Below are positions 35,713 through 44,536 of a stretch of 64,000 bases of DNA, piece by piece. The notes beneath the pieces were generated by a model. It saw only the letters and a program-made list of their open reading frames with translations. It was not told where the DNA came from and ran no database searches. How positions within the stretch are numbered: position 1 is the stretch's first letter; every line of letters starts with the position of its first letter. The DNA lies in NCBI RefSeq assembly GCF_045629565.1, contig NZ_JAZQRL010000125.1:118839-182838 (forward strand), written 5' to 3'. The DNA comes from Arcticibacter sp045629565 (GTDB lineage: Bacteria > Bacteroidota > Bacteroidia > Sphingobacteriales > Sphingobacteriaceae). Made by a program: the position numbers and the translations under genes.

Positions 35713-36273
35713 TTGGAAAATATAACACAGCATATCGAAGCCCTTATATTCGCGTCAGAGCAGAGCATCACGCAGAAAGATATTTCACTCGTCTTACAGG
35801 ATATATACAACGTAAGTCCTTCCTTAGAAGAGCTTCAGGATCATCTCAACCACATCGTCAGAAAGTATAATAACGACGAATATCCATTCACCGTTGCCGA
35901 GATAAACGGCGGATACCAGTTTCTGACGAAACCGGCTTATCATTCTACGGTTCATAAACTGCAAACTCAACGCTCAAAAAAGAAACTTAGTCAGGCAGCC
36001 CTGGAAACGCTGTCGATCATAGCGTATAAACAACCCATCACCAAACTCGATATCGAACAAATCCGGGGAGTGAACTGCGATTATACAATACAAAAGCTAC
36101 TTGAAAAGGATCTGATTGCCATCTCCGGCAAGTCTAAAGCAATAGGAAAGCCATTACTGTACAGCACAAGCACCACATTTATGGACTACTTCGGTATCAA
36201 CTCCCCAGCGGAACTCCCTCAGATAAAGGATTTACCGTCAGAAAACGACGCCATCGGCGACGTGTCCGAGTGA
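35713..36273 (+). CDS. scpB: SMC-ScpAB complex subunit ScpB
   Basis: 186 residues. TTG at 35713 is preferred: it starts the conserved N-terminus (MENITQHIEALIFASEQ) and lies just after the promoter, whereas an upstream in-frame Met at 35629 would put the start inside the previous terminator. The winged-helix repeats of ScpB are seen, including LSQAALETLSIIAYKQPIT and IEQIRGVNCDYTIQKLL. ScpB binds ScpA and SMC and helps chromosome condensation. scpA is not next to it. Confidence 0.93.
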   Translation: MENITQHIEALIFASEQSITQKDISLVLQDIYNVSPSLEELQDHLNHIVRKYNNDEYPFTVAEINGGYQFLTKPAYHSTVHKLQTQRSKKKLSQAALETLSIIAYKQPITKLDIEQIRGVNCDYTIQKLLEKDLIAISGKSKAIGKPLLYSTSTTFMDYFGINSPAELPQIKDLPSENDAIGDVSE

Positions 36274-36422
36274 TAATACGTGATTACGTTTCTCAGAAGC
36301 CCAATTTTCTGTTATTTTTGACTCCAGATTTAAAACAAGCTGAAGCAAAATTTTTCTAAATTTAGAGGAGAGAATTTACTCCGCAATTGGTAAAGCAGAA
36401 AATAATTTAAGAGCAAACGAAC

Positions 36423-36557
36423 ATGAAAAATTCAGTGATTGAACCGGAAGAGTTAGATGACGAGCTTTTTACCGACGACGAAGATGGGTTTACAGATCCG
36501 ATCGAAGATCTTGGTGGCTTCGACGACTTGAATGACTTTGACGACGACGAGTTTTAG
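36423..36557 (+). CDS. 44-residue highly acidic microprotein
   Basis: ATG at 36423 to TAG at 36555-36557. Twenty of 44 residues are Asp or Glu and only one is Lys, with the end DLNDFDDDEF; no recognised domain. It is too short for most gene calls. A TATTTTTG -7 match at 36313-36320 would give a leader of about 100 nt. It lies between scpB and a GNAT-like gene, with about 72 bases to the latter. Function unknown; a nucleic-acid-mimic or charge-based binder is only a guess. Confidence 0.6.
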   Translation: MKNSVIEPEELDDELFTDDEDGFTDPIEDLGGFDDLNDFDDDEF

Positions 36558-36629
36558 AGACGCTACTCAACCTTAATTCAGGTTATGTAACCCGATGGCT
36601 TACAGCTACAGCCTGACAACCTTTTAAAT

Positions 36630-37748
36630 ATGATTATTACTGAAGTAAAAGACAAAAAAGACAGAAAGCAATTTCTAGATATAGCAAGAATCATATATAA
36701 GGATACTAAGGTTTGGGTTTCTCCTCTTGACAAGGATGTGGAGGCAGTGTTTGACCCCGCAAAGAACAATTTCCACCAACACGGCAGGATCACCAGATGG
36801 ATTCTAAAAAGTCCGTCCGGTGATCCTTTAGGACGTATTGCAGCGTTCATCAACGAAAAAAAAGCGTTTAGTTATCCTCAGCCAACCGGCGGAATAGGAT
36901 TTTTTGAATGCGCGAATGACCAGATGGCTGCTAACCGTCTATTTGATACGGCAAAAGAATGGTTGATGTCACATGGAATGGAAGCGATGGACGGCCCGAT
37001 CAATTTTGGAGAAAACGATACTTTCTGGGGGCTGCTTGTAGACGGATTCACGCAGCCGTCTTATGGGATGAACTACCACCACCCCTATTACAGATCCTTA
37101 TTTGAGAACTACGGGTTTGAACCTCTTTACGAGCAGATCACCAATCACCTCGACGTAAATAAACCTTTTCCTGAACGCTTTACACGAATTGCCAATTGGG
37201 TAATAAAAAAGCCAGGTTATAGCTTTAAATCCCTGGAGCCGAAAAAGATCAACGATTTCGCACGTGATTTTATGGAAATATATAACGATGCGTGGAAAGA
37301 CTTCGACAACTTCGCTCCTATAGACAATGCCACCATCATTGAAACCTTTCAAAAGATGAAAACGATTATGGATCCCAATCTCATATGGTTTTCATATGTG
37401 AATGGAGAACCAGCTTCTTTCGTAATCATCCTTCCTGATGCCAATCAGATAATCAAATCTTTCAACGGGAAGCTCGGTTTGATCGAAAAGATCAAGTTTC
37501 TTTATTTGCGATGGAGAGGTGTATCGAGAATGAGGGCAATCGTCATGGGAACGAAAACCGCCTATCAGAAGCACGGCTTAGAATCCGCCATGTTTATTAA
37601 ACTTAAAGAATATGTATTACCTCTCGGGAAATACAAAGAACTGGAGTTATCCTGGGTCGGGGATTTTAACGACAAGATGCTCGCACTCCACGAAGCAACT
37701 GGCGCTTCTTTTGGAAAAAAGCACGTAACACTCCGAAAAAGCTTTTAA
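36630..37748 (+). CDS. GNAT-like protein (YghO-type)
   Basis: 372 residues, similar in layout to bacterial YghO-like proteins that carry a GNAT-like fold twice. Recognisable segments are GRIAAFINEKK (about 69-80), MDGPINFGENDTFWGLLVDGF (about 120-140) and AIVMGTKTAYQKHGLESAMFI (about 300-320). Length and pattern fit annotations such as GNAT family N-acetyltransferase, but no catalytic assay target can be named. It converges on the xre gene through a GC-rich hairpin. Confidence 0.7.
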   Translation: MIITEVKDKKDRKQFLDIARIIYKDTKVWVSPLDKDVEAVFDPAKNNFHQHGRITRWILKSPSGDPLGRIAAFINEKKAFSYPQPTGGIGFFECANDQMAANRLFDTAKEWLMSHGMEAMDGPINFGENDTFWGLLVDGFTQPSYGMNYHHPYYRSLFENYGFEPLYEQITNHLDVNKPFPERFTRIANWVIKKPGYSFKSLEPKKINDFARDFMEIYNDAWKDFDNFAPIDNATIIETFQKMKTIMDPNLIWFSYVNGEPASFVIILPDANQIIKSFNGKLGLIEKIKFLYLRWRGVSRMRAIVMGTKTAYQKHGLESAMFIKLKEYVLPLGKYKELELSWVGDFNDKMLALHEATGASFGKKHVTLRKSF

Positions 37749-37753
37749 ATGGC

Positions 37754-37778
37754 GGTACCCGCGGCTTCGCGCGGGACC
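37754..37778. terminator. GC-rich hairpin between convergent genes
   Basis: GGT/ACC and CCCGCG/CGCGGG stems (37754-37778, one bulged A) enclose a GCTTCG-type loop. It lies between the GNAT-like gene and xre. A T-run is lacking, so it may be a Rho-independent-like stop for both strands or a 3' stabiliser. Confidence 0.5.
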
Positions 37779-38120
37779 TTAAGATAGCACTTTTGACTGC
37801 CTCAGTTCATCAAACAGGTCAATGATTTTCTTCTGAAGAGCAATGATCTCAGTCTCGCGCTCCCGCAGTTTTTTGTTGCTTACCTCAAGATCAGAGACAT
37901 ACTTTTCCTGTTCCTCTGAGTCGTTGTAAGTTAGCAGTTGTATAACTGACAAATCAAACAGTTTGGCGATCTGTTCCAGGCGAGACAGATTTATATCCGT
38001 AATTCCCGTCTCAATTTTGGAAAACGCAGGAATAGAGATATCCAGTCTCTTGGCTACGTCCTCCTGGCTCCAGCCGTTTTGATGGCGGAGAAGCCTGATT
38101 TTTTTTCCTAGTGTATTCAT
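37779..38120 (-). CDS. XRE-family helix-turn-helix regulator with coiled-coil tail
   Basis: 113 residues. The N-terminal Cro/C1-type helix-turn-helix (IRLLRHQNGWSQEDVAKRLDISIPAFSKIETG) is followed by a heptad-rich C-terminus (about 75-113) likely to form a coiled coil. It is last in the run glmU-like-tpiA-prmA-mpl-xre, 11 bases after mpl, so it might sense or regulate that set. Target sites unknown. Confidence 0.8.
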   Translation of the reverse strand: MNTLGKKIRLLRHQNGWSQEDVAKRLDISIPAFSKIETGITDINLSRLEQIAKLFDLSVIQLLTYNDSEEQEKYVSDLEVSNKKLRERETEIIALQKKIIDLFDELRQSKVLS

Positions 38121-38131
38121 TTTGTTTATTC

Positions 38132-39496
38132 TTAGGTGGTATGATTCACTGCACGTTGAGCGATCGCATCAAGATCCAATCCCCCAAAATTACCTGAACT
38201 CATAAGAAGCAAATTTTTACCCTTATAATTAATACAACTCAAAAATTCGTCCAATATTTCACAATTATTAAAAAAAATCAACTTATTATTACCAAACGCT
38301 GCTTTTACAACACCTGAATCGTATGGCTTGAGATTCTTTTGCTCGAAAGTCTTATTATCAATATAAACAACAGGCATATCCGCATTGTCCATGCTCCCCT
38401 TATATTCGCCCAGAAAATCGGGATTCAGGCTACTGAAAGTATGAAGTTCGATCACGGCAACCAGTTCTCTGTCCGGAAACTGACTTTTTACCGCCTGAAC
38501 AGTTGCTTTCAACTTCGATGGCGAATGAGCAAAATCTTTATATACTGCAGTATGGTTATTTGCGGCCAGCAGTTCTAACCTCCTCGAAGCGCCTTTAAAA
38601 GAAGCAATAGCCTCGTAAAACTTGTCTTTATTAACACCCAGCTTTCCGCAAACTAAAAAAGCCGCTTGCATATTGTACAGATTATGCTCTCCAAAGACAT
38701 GAAGTGCCGTTTCATCATTCCCGTTTTGTAGATAGGTCACCCCATTTCTCGTAACACTGGCTATAGCAGAATATCCGATCTTATTTACGCTCGACTGATC
38801 ATTATTAATAACAGTATTTACGGCTTCATCGTCCTGATTAAAGAACAGTGTCCCACCGGTTTCCATACTTTTTATAAACAGGCTGAACTGTTCGGCATAG
38901 TTTTCAAAAGTAGGGAATACGTTGATGTGATCCCAGGCGATTCCACTGATCACTCCGATATGTGCATGATATAAATGGAACTTCGGCCGGCGGTCAATCG
39001 GCGAAGAAAGATACTCGTCCCCTTCAATAACCATGATTTTCGCGTCTGTTATCTTGACCATAGTATCAAAACCCGCTAACTGAGCACCCACCAGATAATC
39101 AAAATCAATATGGCATTGTTGCAACACATGCAGTATCATCGAGGTAATAGTCGTCTTTCCGTGACTTCCTCCGATCACCACACGCTGTTTGTCTCTCGAC
39201 TGTTCAAAAATATATTCCGGATAAGAATATACCTTGATACCCAGTTCCTGGGCCTTCAGCAACTCCGGATTATCGACACGGGCATGCATCCCTAAAATTA
39301 CTGCGTCAAGATCTGGCCGGATCCGTTCTGTGTTCCAACCCAGTTTATCCGGGCAAATCCCGTGCTTTTTTAAGCGCGACAATGAAGGCTCAACGATTGC
39401 ATCATCTGAGCCAGATATCTCATACCCTTTTAATTTCAGAGCGATTGCCAGATTGTGCATGGCGCTGCCCCCTATTGCTATAAAATGTAGGCGCAT
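38132..39496 (-). CDS. mpl: UDP-N-acetylmuramate:L-Ala-gamma-D-Glu-mDAP ligase
   Basis: 454 residues; Mur ligase fold. The N-terminus FIAIGGSAMHNLAIALKLKGYEISGSDD is the UDP-binding domain; VVIGGSHGKTTITSM is the ATP-binding loop, near residue 110; GDEYLSSPIDRRPKF and EGAS/AHSP-type motif (DFAHSP) follow. Mpl recycles the tripeptide from cell wall turnover. Sequence places it with Mpl rather than MurC (no MurC-type substrate region near the N-terminus) and it is not in a mur cluster. Confidence 0.9.
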   Translation of the reverse strand: MRLHFIAIGGSAMHNLAIALKLKGYEISGSDDAIVEPSLSRLKKHGICPDKLGWNTERIRPDLDAVILGMHARVDNPELLKAQELGIKVYSYPEYIFEQSRDKQRVVIGGSHGKTTITSMILHVLQQCHIDFDYLVGAQLAGFDTMVKITDAKIMVIEGDEYLSSPIDRRPKFHLYHAHIGVISGIAWDHINVFPTFENYAEQFSLFIKSMETGGTLFFNQDDEAVNTVINNDQSSVNKIGYSAIASVTRNGVTYLQNGNDETALHVFGEHNLYNMQAAFLVCGKLGVNKDKFYEAIASFKGASRRLELLAANNHTAVYKDFAHSPSKLKATVQAVKSQFPDRELVAVIELHTFSSLNPDFLGEYKGSMDNADMPVVYIDNKTFEQKNLKPYDSGVVKAAFGNNKLIFFNNCEILDEFLSCINYKGKNLLLMSSGNFGGLDLDAIAQRAVNHTT

Positions 39497-39510
39497 ATTA
39501 AATCATTATG

Positions 39511-40347
39511 TCAAGCTTTCACTAGTTTAAGCGATGCCCAGTTGTCCGACAGATGCTTTTCAGAGAATTGTATACTAAACTCCCTCGCCTTCTGTAGCAG
39601 GACCTCACAATCTTCATCATAAAAGCCACTTAAAATCAGAATTCCTCCCGTGTTTAGTACCTCAGCGTAGCTCTCGATTTGATCAAGCAAAATATTTCTG
39701 TTAATATTCGCAAAGATCACATCGTATGTTGCATCGGGAATCACTTCCTTGGATCCACACAAAGCCTTAATGTAGCTAACGTCATTCAATGCTATATTTT
39801 CCAGCGTACTTTCAAAACAAACCGGGTCATAATCGATCGCCGTAATATCTCTGGCTCCCCTTTTTCCGGCGAGTATCGCCAAAATTGCTGTTCCGCACCC
39901 CATATCCAATACCGACTTTCCAATGAAATCCATCGTCAGGATGAACTCCATCACCATTGAAGTCGTCTGATGATGTCCGGTACCAAACGACATTTTAGGA
40001 TCTATCACGATCTCAACAGGGAACTCAGGTCGAGGCTCGTGAAACGTAGCCCGTACATAGCATTGGTTGCCGATAGTCAGCGGTTCAAAATTACTTTCCC
40101 ATACCTCGTTCCAATTCTTCTGAGGCACGAAGTTTTTCTCGTACGAAAAAGTAATCATATCCCGGAACGAAGAAAGGAGCTCTTCCAGCTCTAATCCTTC
40201 AGCCAGGTTTTCCGATAGGTAAGCATTAAAACCGCTTTCGGTCTCCTCAAAAGTATCAAAACCTGCTTCACCCAGAGAATGGATGAGCAGGTCCCGATAA
40301 ACTTCTTCGCCTTGTTCTATTTTAAAAACAAACTCGTAGTAATTCAA
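39511..40347 (-). CDS. prmA: ribosomal protein L11 methyltransferase
   Basis: 278 residues. Motif I DMGCGTAILAILAG and motif IV-like DVIFANINRNILLD match PrmA, which trimethylates L11. The N-terminal 90 residues form the substrate-recognition domain. Starts 3 bases after the tpiA stop in the same operon. Confidence 0.94.
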   Translation of the reverse strand: MNYYEFVFKIEQGEEVYRDLLIHSLGEAGFDTFEETESGFNAYLSENLAEGLELEELLSSFRDMITFSYEKNFVPQKNWNEVWESNFEPLTIGNQCYVRATFHEPRPEFPVEIVIDPKMSFGTGHHQTTSMVMEFILTMDFIGKSVLDMGCGTAILAILAGKRGARDITAIDYDPVCFESTLENIALNDVSYIKALCGSKEVIPDATYDVIFANINRNILLDQIESYAEVLNTGGILILSGFYDEDCEVLLQKAREFSIQFSEKHLSDNWASLKLVKA

Positions 40348-40350
40348 ATC

Positions 40351-41118
40351 TTAATGATTAAAAACTTTTGCAATGTCGATAAAGTCGCGTGATTTAAGAG
40401 ACGCGCCCCCGATAAGTCCACCGTCAATATCTTTCTGAGAAAAAAGCTCTGCCGCATTCTTTGGGTTGCAGCTTCCACCGTATAAGATAGTCGTATCTTC
40501 TGCAACTGCATCTCCGTACCGGGCTTCTATTTCCTTACGTATAAAAGCGTGAATCTCCTGGGCTTGCTCCGGACTTGCTGTTACACCTGTACCTATTGCC
40601 CAAACCGGCTCATAAGCCAGCACGATAGTAGAGAAGTCGCCTACGCCAAGTTCAAAAACACCCTCTGTAAGCTGTCTTTTTATAACGTCGAAATGCGTAT
40701 TGCCGTTTCTTTGTTCCAAAGTCTCTCCGATACAGAAAATAGGTTTTAAACCTGCTTTTATAGCGGCCCGCGTTTTTTCGGCCAGGAGCTCATTTGTTTC
40801 TCCAAAATATTGACGTCGCTCAGAATGACCCAATATAACATATTCCGCACCAACCGATTTGATCATAGATGCGGATATTTCACCTGTATAAGCACCTGCT
40901 TCCGCCTGATGGCTATTTTGCGCGCCAATACTCACGTTAGTGGTCTGGCCTGCCATCTGGCTGAGGCTATGCAGGTAAAGGCTCGGCGGACATACAACCA
41001 GTTTTTGATCTCCACGAATCTCGTCCTTCGCCATATGAAGCACTTCAGAGAATAAACTTAACCCTGCTGAATAGTCAAGGTTCATCTTCCAGTTTCCTGC
41101 AACGATTTTTTTTCTCAT
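40351..41118 (-). CDS. tpiA: triose-phosphate isomerase
   Basis: 255 residues. Active-site Lys11 (AGNWKMN), the His loop (LGHSERRQYFGE) and the catalytic Glu (YEPVWAIGTG) are all present, as is GGASLKS for phosphate binding. Interconverts dihydroxyacetone phosphate and glyceraldehyde-3-phosphate. Its ATG overlaps the TGA of the glmU-like gene (ATGA). Confidence 0.98.
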   Translation of the reverse strand: MRKKIVAGNWKMNLDYSAGLSLFSEVLHMAKDEIRGDQKLVVCPPSLYLHSLSQMAGQTTNVSIGAQNSHQAEAGAYTGEISASMIKSVGAEYVILGHSERRQYFGETNELLAEKTRAAIKAGLKPIFCIGETLEQRNGNTHFDVIKRQLTEGVFELGVGDFSTIVLAYEPVWAIGTGVTASPEQAQEIHAFIRKEIEARYGDAVAEDTTILYGGSCNPKNAAELFSQKDIDGGLIGGASLKSRDFIDIAKVFNH

Positions 41119-42308
41119 AATTTAGTTTTTATATTTCTGTAATGTTTGGTTAACTCAAATACCGCAGTAAAGATACCCCTTTCCATTTTATCCAACTCCT
41201 TCTCTCTTCGGGCGAAAACACGTTCAGTTGTTTCAATCGCTTTATCTAAACGATATTCGGTATTGTTCCCAATCCCGTACCATGAAAAGTCAGGCACGAA
41301 ATTTTCCGGAAACCCTGCTCCGAAGATATTGGAACTTACACCAACAACCGTTCCCGTATTAAACATCGTATTGACGCTGCATTTGGAATGATCACCCATA
41401 ATAAGACCGCAAAACTGCAGGCCGGTATCTCTATAGCAATCATGGGCGTAATCCCATAGTTTCACCGAAGCATAGTTGTTTTTCAGGTTCGAGTTATTCG
41501 TGTCCGCCCCCAGATTACACCATTCTCCAATAACAGAGTTTCCAAGATACCCGTCATGTCCTTTTGACGAGTAACCCATTATAACTGCATTATTTATCTC
41601 CCCGCCAATACGACAATACGGTCCAATGGTGGTCTTAGCATATATACGGGTGCCCATTTTAAGCTGCGCTCCCTCACATAGTGCGAACGCTCCCCGAACC
41701 ATACACCCCTCCCATACACCAGAATTACGCCCCAGATAAACCGGACCTTTCAGCGTGTTGAAGGTACTGCATTCTGCTTCCACTCCTTCCTCTACAAAAA
41801 TCTGGTCACCCAGAATGGTATTCGTTGAGCTAAGAGAAGCAGACGTCCTCCCGGCGGTAATCAGCTCAAAGTCCCTGACAATTTCCTGTTCGTTATGTAA
41901 AAAAATATGCTCAGGATATACAATGCGACAATAATCGCGGCTATAGGAAATAAGTTTAAAACCCTCCAGGTTTATGACAGGAACGCCCGACGCTGCTTGT
42001 ACCCCCCTTACGGCCAGCAAAATATCACTGGCGTATAACGCTTCGCCGCTTTTCAGCGCTCCGATCGCTTCGACAAGGTACTCGTCAGGGCATACAGAAC
42101 CGTTTATAAACAGACTATCAACATGGTGATCGTATGGGTACTTTTCCTGAAGATAAGCAACTGTTAAAAAGGCGACATCACTGTCCAGATGCTTCGCCCA
42201 TTTTTCTGCAATGGTCAAGATTCCGACTCTTAGCTTGGCAACGGGCCGTGTAAATGTAAGAGGCAACAGACTATCACGCGCAGAGTCATCAAATAAGGTA
42301 ATGGTCAT
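41115..42308 (-). CDS. GlmU-like nucleotidyltransferase/acetyltransferase, Bacteroidota type
   Basis: 397 residues. The N-terminal half (FDDSARDSLLPLTFTRPVAKLRVGI at the start) is a nucleotidyltransferase-like domain; the C-terminal half (about 175-350) has left-handed beta-helix hexapeptide repeats. This is the alternate bacterial GlmU form (UDP-GlcNAc diphosphorylase plus glucosamine-1-phosphate N-acetyltransferase) typical of this phylum. First of the four-gene overlap run with tpiA, prmA and mpl. Confidence 0.85.
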   Translation of the reverse strand: MTITLFDDSARDSLLPLTFTRPVAKLRVGILTIAEKWAKHLDSDVAFLTVAYLQEKYPYDHHVDSLFINGSVCPDEYLVEAIGALKSGEALYASDILLAVRGVQAASGVPVINLEGFKLISYSRDYCRIVYPEHIFLHNEQEIVRDFELITAGRTSASLSSTNTILGDQIFVEEGVEAECSTFNTLKGPVYLGRNSGVWEGCMVRGAFALCEGAQLKMGTRIYAKTTIGPYCRIGGEINNAVIMGYSSKGHDGYLGNSVIGEWCNLGADTNNSNLKNNYASVKLWDYAHDCYRDTGLQFCGLIMGDHSKCSVNTMFNTGTVVGVSSNIFGAGFPENFVPDFSWYGIGNNTEYRLDKAIETTERVFARREKELDKMERGIFTAVFELTKHYRNIKTKL

Positions 42309-42325
42309 TTAGGTCAAAAATAAAA

Positions 42326-42351
42326 AAAGTCCGGGCTGTAAGCCGGACTTT
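42326..42351 (-). terminator. intrinsic terminator of rpmE
   Basis: AAAGTCCGG (42326-42334) pairs with CCGGACTTT (42343-42351); on the minus strand a T-rich run (complement of the A-run 42322-42328) follows. It separates rpmE from the glmU-like operon. Confidence 0.85.
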
Positions 42352-42372
42352 CAAAAAATATTTTGAGAAATA

Positions 42373-42621
42373 TTACTTCTTAGAGTAACGTGTGCGGAAC
42401 TTATCAATACGACCGGCAGTATCTACCAGTTTCATCTTACCAGTATAGAACGGGTGAGATGTGTGAGAGATTTCCAATTTAATAAGAGGGTACTCGTTAC
42501 CATCTTCCCATTTAATGGATTCCTTAGTGTCAATACAAGATTTTGTAATGAAAGAATAGTCGTTTGACATGTCTTTAAAAACAACTAATCTATAATTTTT
42601 TGGGTGCAAATCAGCCTTCAT
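42373..42621 (-). CDS. rpmE: 50S ribosomal protein L31 type B
   Basis: 82 residues. Type B form: MKADLHPKNYRLVVFKDMSNDYSFITKSC at the N-terminus, with no paired CxxC zinc ribbon, so it does not need zinc. The characteristic EISHTSHPFYTGKMKLVDTAGRIDKF follows. In species with both types, type B replaces the zinc-binding form in zinc shortage; here no second copy is in view. A palindrome lies upstream. Confidence 0.96.
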   Translation of the reverse strand: MKADLHPKNYRLVVFKDMSNDYSFITKSCIDTKESIKWEDGNEYPLIKLEISHTSHPFYTGKMKLVDTAGRIDKFRTRYSKK

Positions 42622-42662
42622 GATCTAAACTTTTTCAGGGCGCAAATATGAAATAAATTTCC

Positions 42663-42680
42663 ATTACATCAAAATGTAAT
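42663..42680. promoter_or_regulatory. 7-4-7 palindrome upstream of rpmE
   Basis: ATTACAT-CAAA-ATGTAAT is a perfect inverted repeat 42 bases upstream of the rpmE ATG. The position and symmetry suit a Fur/Zur-type or other dimer-binding regulator; no such protein is shown to bind it. Confidence 0.4.
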
Positions 42681-42808
42681 TTAACTTTATTTAGCATCGC
42701 TTACCGGTTCAAGTGGCAAATATAGGATAATCATTCATTATGTCAAAAAAATGACGCATTAAAGTGCCTGTAACCAGGTGAAAACGTCCGGACACTTTAA
42801 ACTTTTCT

Positions 42809-42816
42809 TACCTTTG
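42809..42816 (+). promoter_or_regulatory. -7 element of the cysteine desulfurase promoter
   Basis: TACCTTTG is a full TAnnTTTG match 26 bases upstream of the ATG at 42842. A perfect 8-base palindrome GTCCGGAC (42786-42793) lies 15 bases before it. Confidence 0.55.
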
Positions 42817-42841
42817 CTCAAGCTACGTTCCGACAGAAAAT

Positions 42842-44035
42842 ATGAATCTCCCCATCTATCTCGACAATAACTCAACAACTCCGGTAGACCAGAGAGTATT
42901 GGATGCGATGCTCCCTTACTTTACCAATAAGTTTGGTAATGCAGCTAGCCGCAACCATAGTTTCGGTTGGATTGCTGAGGAGGCAGTAGACAAAGCCCGC
43001 CAACAGATAGCGAGTCTGATAGGGGCCGACAGTATCGAAATCACTTTTACATCAGGAGCGACAGAAGCAGTTAACCTGGCGCTAAAAGGTACGTTTGAGA
43101 CCTATAGGGCTAAAGGCAATCACATCATCACTTGTGTTACCGAACATAAGGCAGTCCTTGACTCCTGCAAACATCTCGAAAAAATCGGTGCTGATATTAC
43201 CTACCTACCGGTTGATGCTGAGGGCATAATCGACCTCAGGAACCTCAAGGCAGCTATAACTCCGGCCACCATCCTGATCGCCATAATGTATGCCAATAAT
43301 GAAACAGGAGTTATTCAACCGATAAGGGAAATTGCGCAAATAGCGGCCGACAATAATATCTTATTTTTCTCTGACGCTACGCAGGCTGTCGGAAAAATTC
43401 CGGTCGATGTAAGAGAAGATGGCATTCATATGCTTGCTCTTTCGGCCCACAAGATGTATGGCCCGAAAGGCATTGGCGCACTCTATGTGAGGCGACGGAA
43501 CCCACGGGTAACCATACTGCCGCAGATTCACGGAGGAGGCCACGAACGCGGCTTCCGGTCAGGAACCTTAAATGTGCCCGGGATCGTTGGTTTGGGTGAA
43601 GCAGCAGCGCTATGTGCTGATGCCGGAGCCGGGGAGCAGTCCAGACTCCTGTACCTTCGTGACAAACTCGAATCAGCACTTCGAAAAATCGAACACACTT
43701 ATATCAACGGAGACCAGTCTGCCAGATTACCGAACGTATTAAACATTTCCTTTGAGCACGTTGATGGACAGGCGCTGATGATGGCCATGAAAGGCATTGC
43801 GGTCTCGTCAGGATCTGCATGTACCTCTGCGTCATTGGAACCCTCCTATGTATTGAAAAGTCTTGGCCTCACCGACGAGCTTGCACATTCTGCTATCCGC
43901 ATAGCGGTCGGCCGCTTTAATACAGAAGAGGAAATAGATTTCACCATCGGACAAGTGACCAGGGCTGTGGAGCATCTGAGAAGTATCTCCCCCGCCTGGA
44001 TAATCGCCCGGGAAGCAAACAATTCATCTAAATAA
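42842..44035 (+). CDS. cysteine desulfurase (IscS/NifS-type)
   Basis: 397 residues. The PLP lysine is Lys204 (LSAHKMYGPKGIG) and the active-site cysteine is Cys327 in SSGSACTSAS. NETGVIQPI and THDIDTQVDG-like GHERGFRSGTLNVPG segments fit the class I NifS/IscS group, longer loop form. It supplies sulfur for Fe-S clusters, and an IscA-like carrier follows 75 bases away; IscU and others are not here. Confidence 0.93.
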   Translation: MNLPIYLDNNSTTPVDQRVLDAMLPYFTNKFGNAASRNHSFGWIAEEAVDKARQQIASLIGADSIEITFTSGATEAVNLALKGTFETYRAKGNHIITCVTEHKAVLDSCKHLEKIGADITYLPVDAEGIIDLRNLKAAITPATILIAIMYANNETGVIQPIREIAQIAADNNILFFSDATQAVGKIPVDVREDGIHMLALSAHKMYGPKGIGALYVRRRNPRVTILPQIHGGGHERGFRSGTLNVPGIVGLGEAAALCADAGAGEQSRLLYLRDKLESALRKIEHTYINGDQSARLPNVLNISFEHVDGQALMMAMKGIAVSSGSACTSASLEPSYVLKSLGLTDELAHSAIRIAVGRFNTEEEIDFTIGQVTRAVEHLRSISPAWIIAREANNSSK

Positions 44036-44110
44036 TACATCTAAGCAACGGTTATGCAACAAACATGTCAATAACCTCGTTGTTAAATTAATGATCAAAA
44101 CACCAATACC

Positions 44111-44437
44111 ATGATAACAGTAACAGAAAAAGCAAAAGCACGAATCGAAGATTTGGTCAGGGACTCCAATTACGATGAATCCTACTTCCTCAGGGTTTCT
44201 GTTCAGAGCGGTGGCTGCTCAGGCTTGTCTTACAATATGGACTTTGACAATATAACCAAAGCTGACGATCAGTTCTTTGAAGATAAAGGAATCAGGATTG
44301 CATTGGATATGAAGTCTTTTCTTTATCTGGCAGGCACAGAGCTTGATTTTTCAGACGGGATTAACGGAAAAGGCTTCAGCTTTAACAACCCCAATGCGAC
44401 ACGTACCTGCGGTTGTGGAGAAAGTTTTTCAGTTTAA
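44111..44437 (+). CDS. IscA/SufA-like iron-sulfur cluster assembly protein
   Basis: 108 residues with the three invariant cysteines at Cys36 (SGGCSGLSY), Cys100 and Cys102 (TCGCGES) of A-type carriers. It sits behind the cysteine desulfurase, probably cotranscribed, and ends at a clear terminator. The target proteins cannot be told. Confidence 0.93.
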   Translation: MITVTEKAKARIEDLVRDSNYDESYFLRVSVQSGGCSGLSYNMDFDNITKADDQFFEDKGIRIALDMKSFLYLAGTELDFSDGINGKGFSFNNPNATRTCGCGESFSV

Positions 44438-44461
44438 CACAAAATAATATCTTTGTGATGT

Positions 44462-44485
44462 AAAAGGGGCCAAAAGCCCCTTTTT
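44462..44485 (+). terminator. intrinsic terminator of the desulfurase operon
   Basis: AAAAGGGGC (44462-44470) pairs with GCCCCTTTT (44476-44484) around a 5-base loop; the T-run extends to 44485. It lies 24 bases past the IscA-like stop. Confidence 0.88.
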
Positions 44486-44536
44486 GTATATCTGTCATAA
44501 TATCAGTAAATTGTTTTGGCAACCAATATAACTTAG

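Noticed and set aside
44448..44455. TATCTTTG promoter-like match just before the desulfurase terminator
   Set aside because: No gene or RNA follows before the terminator; chance match or read-through site.
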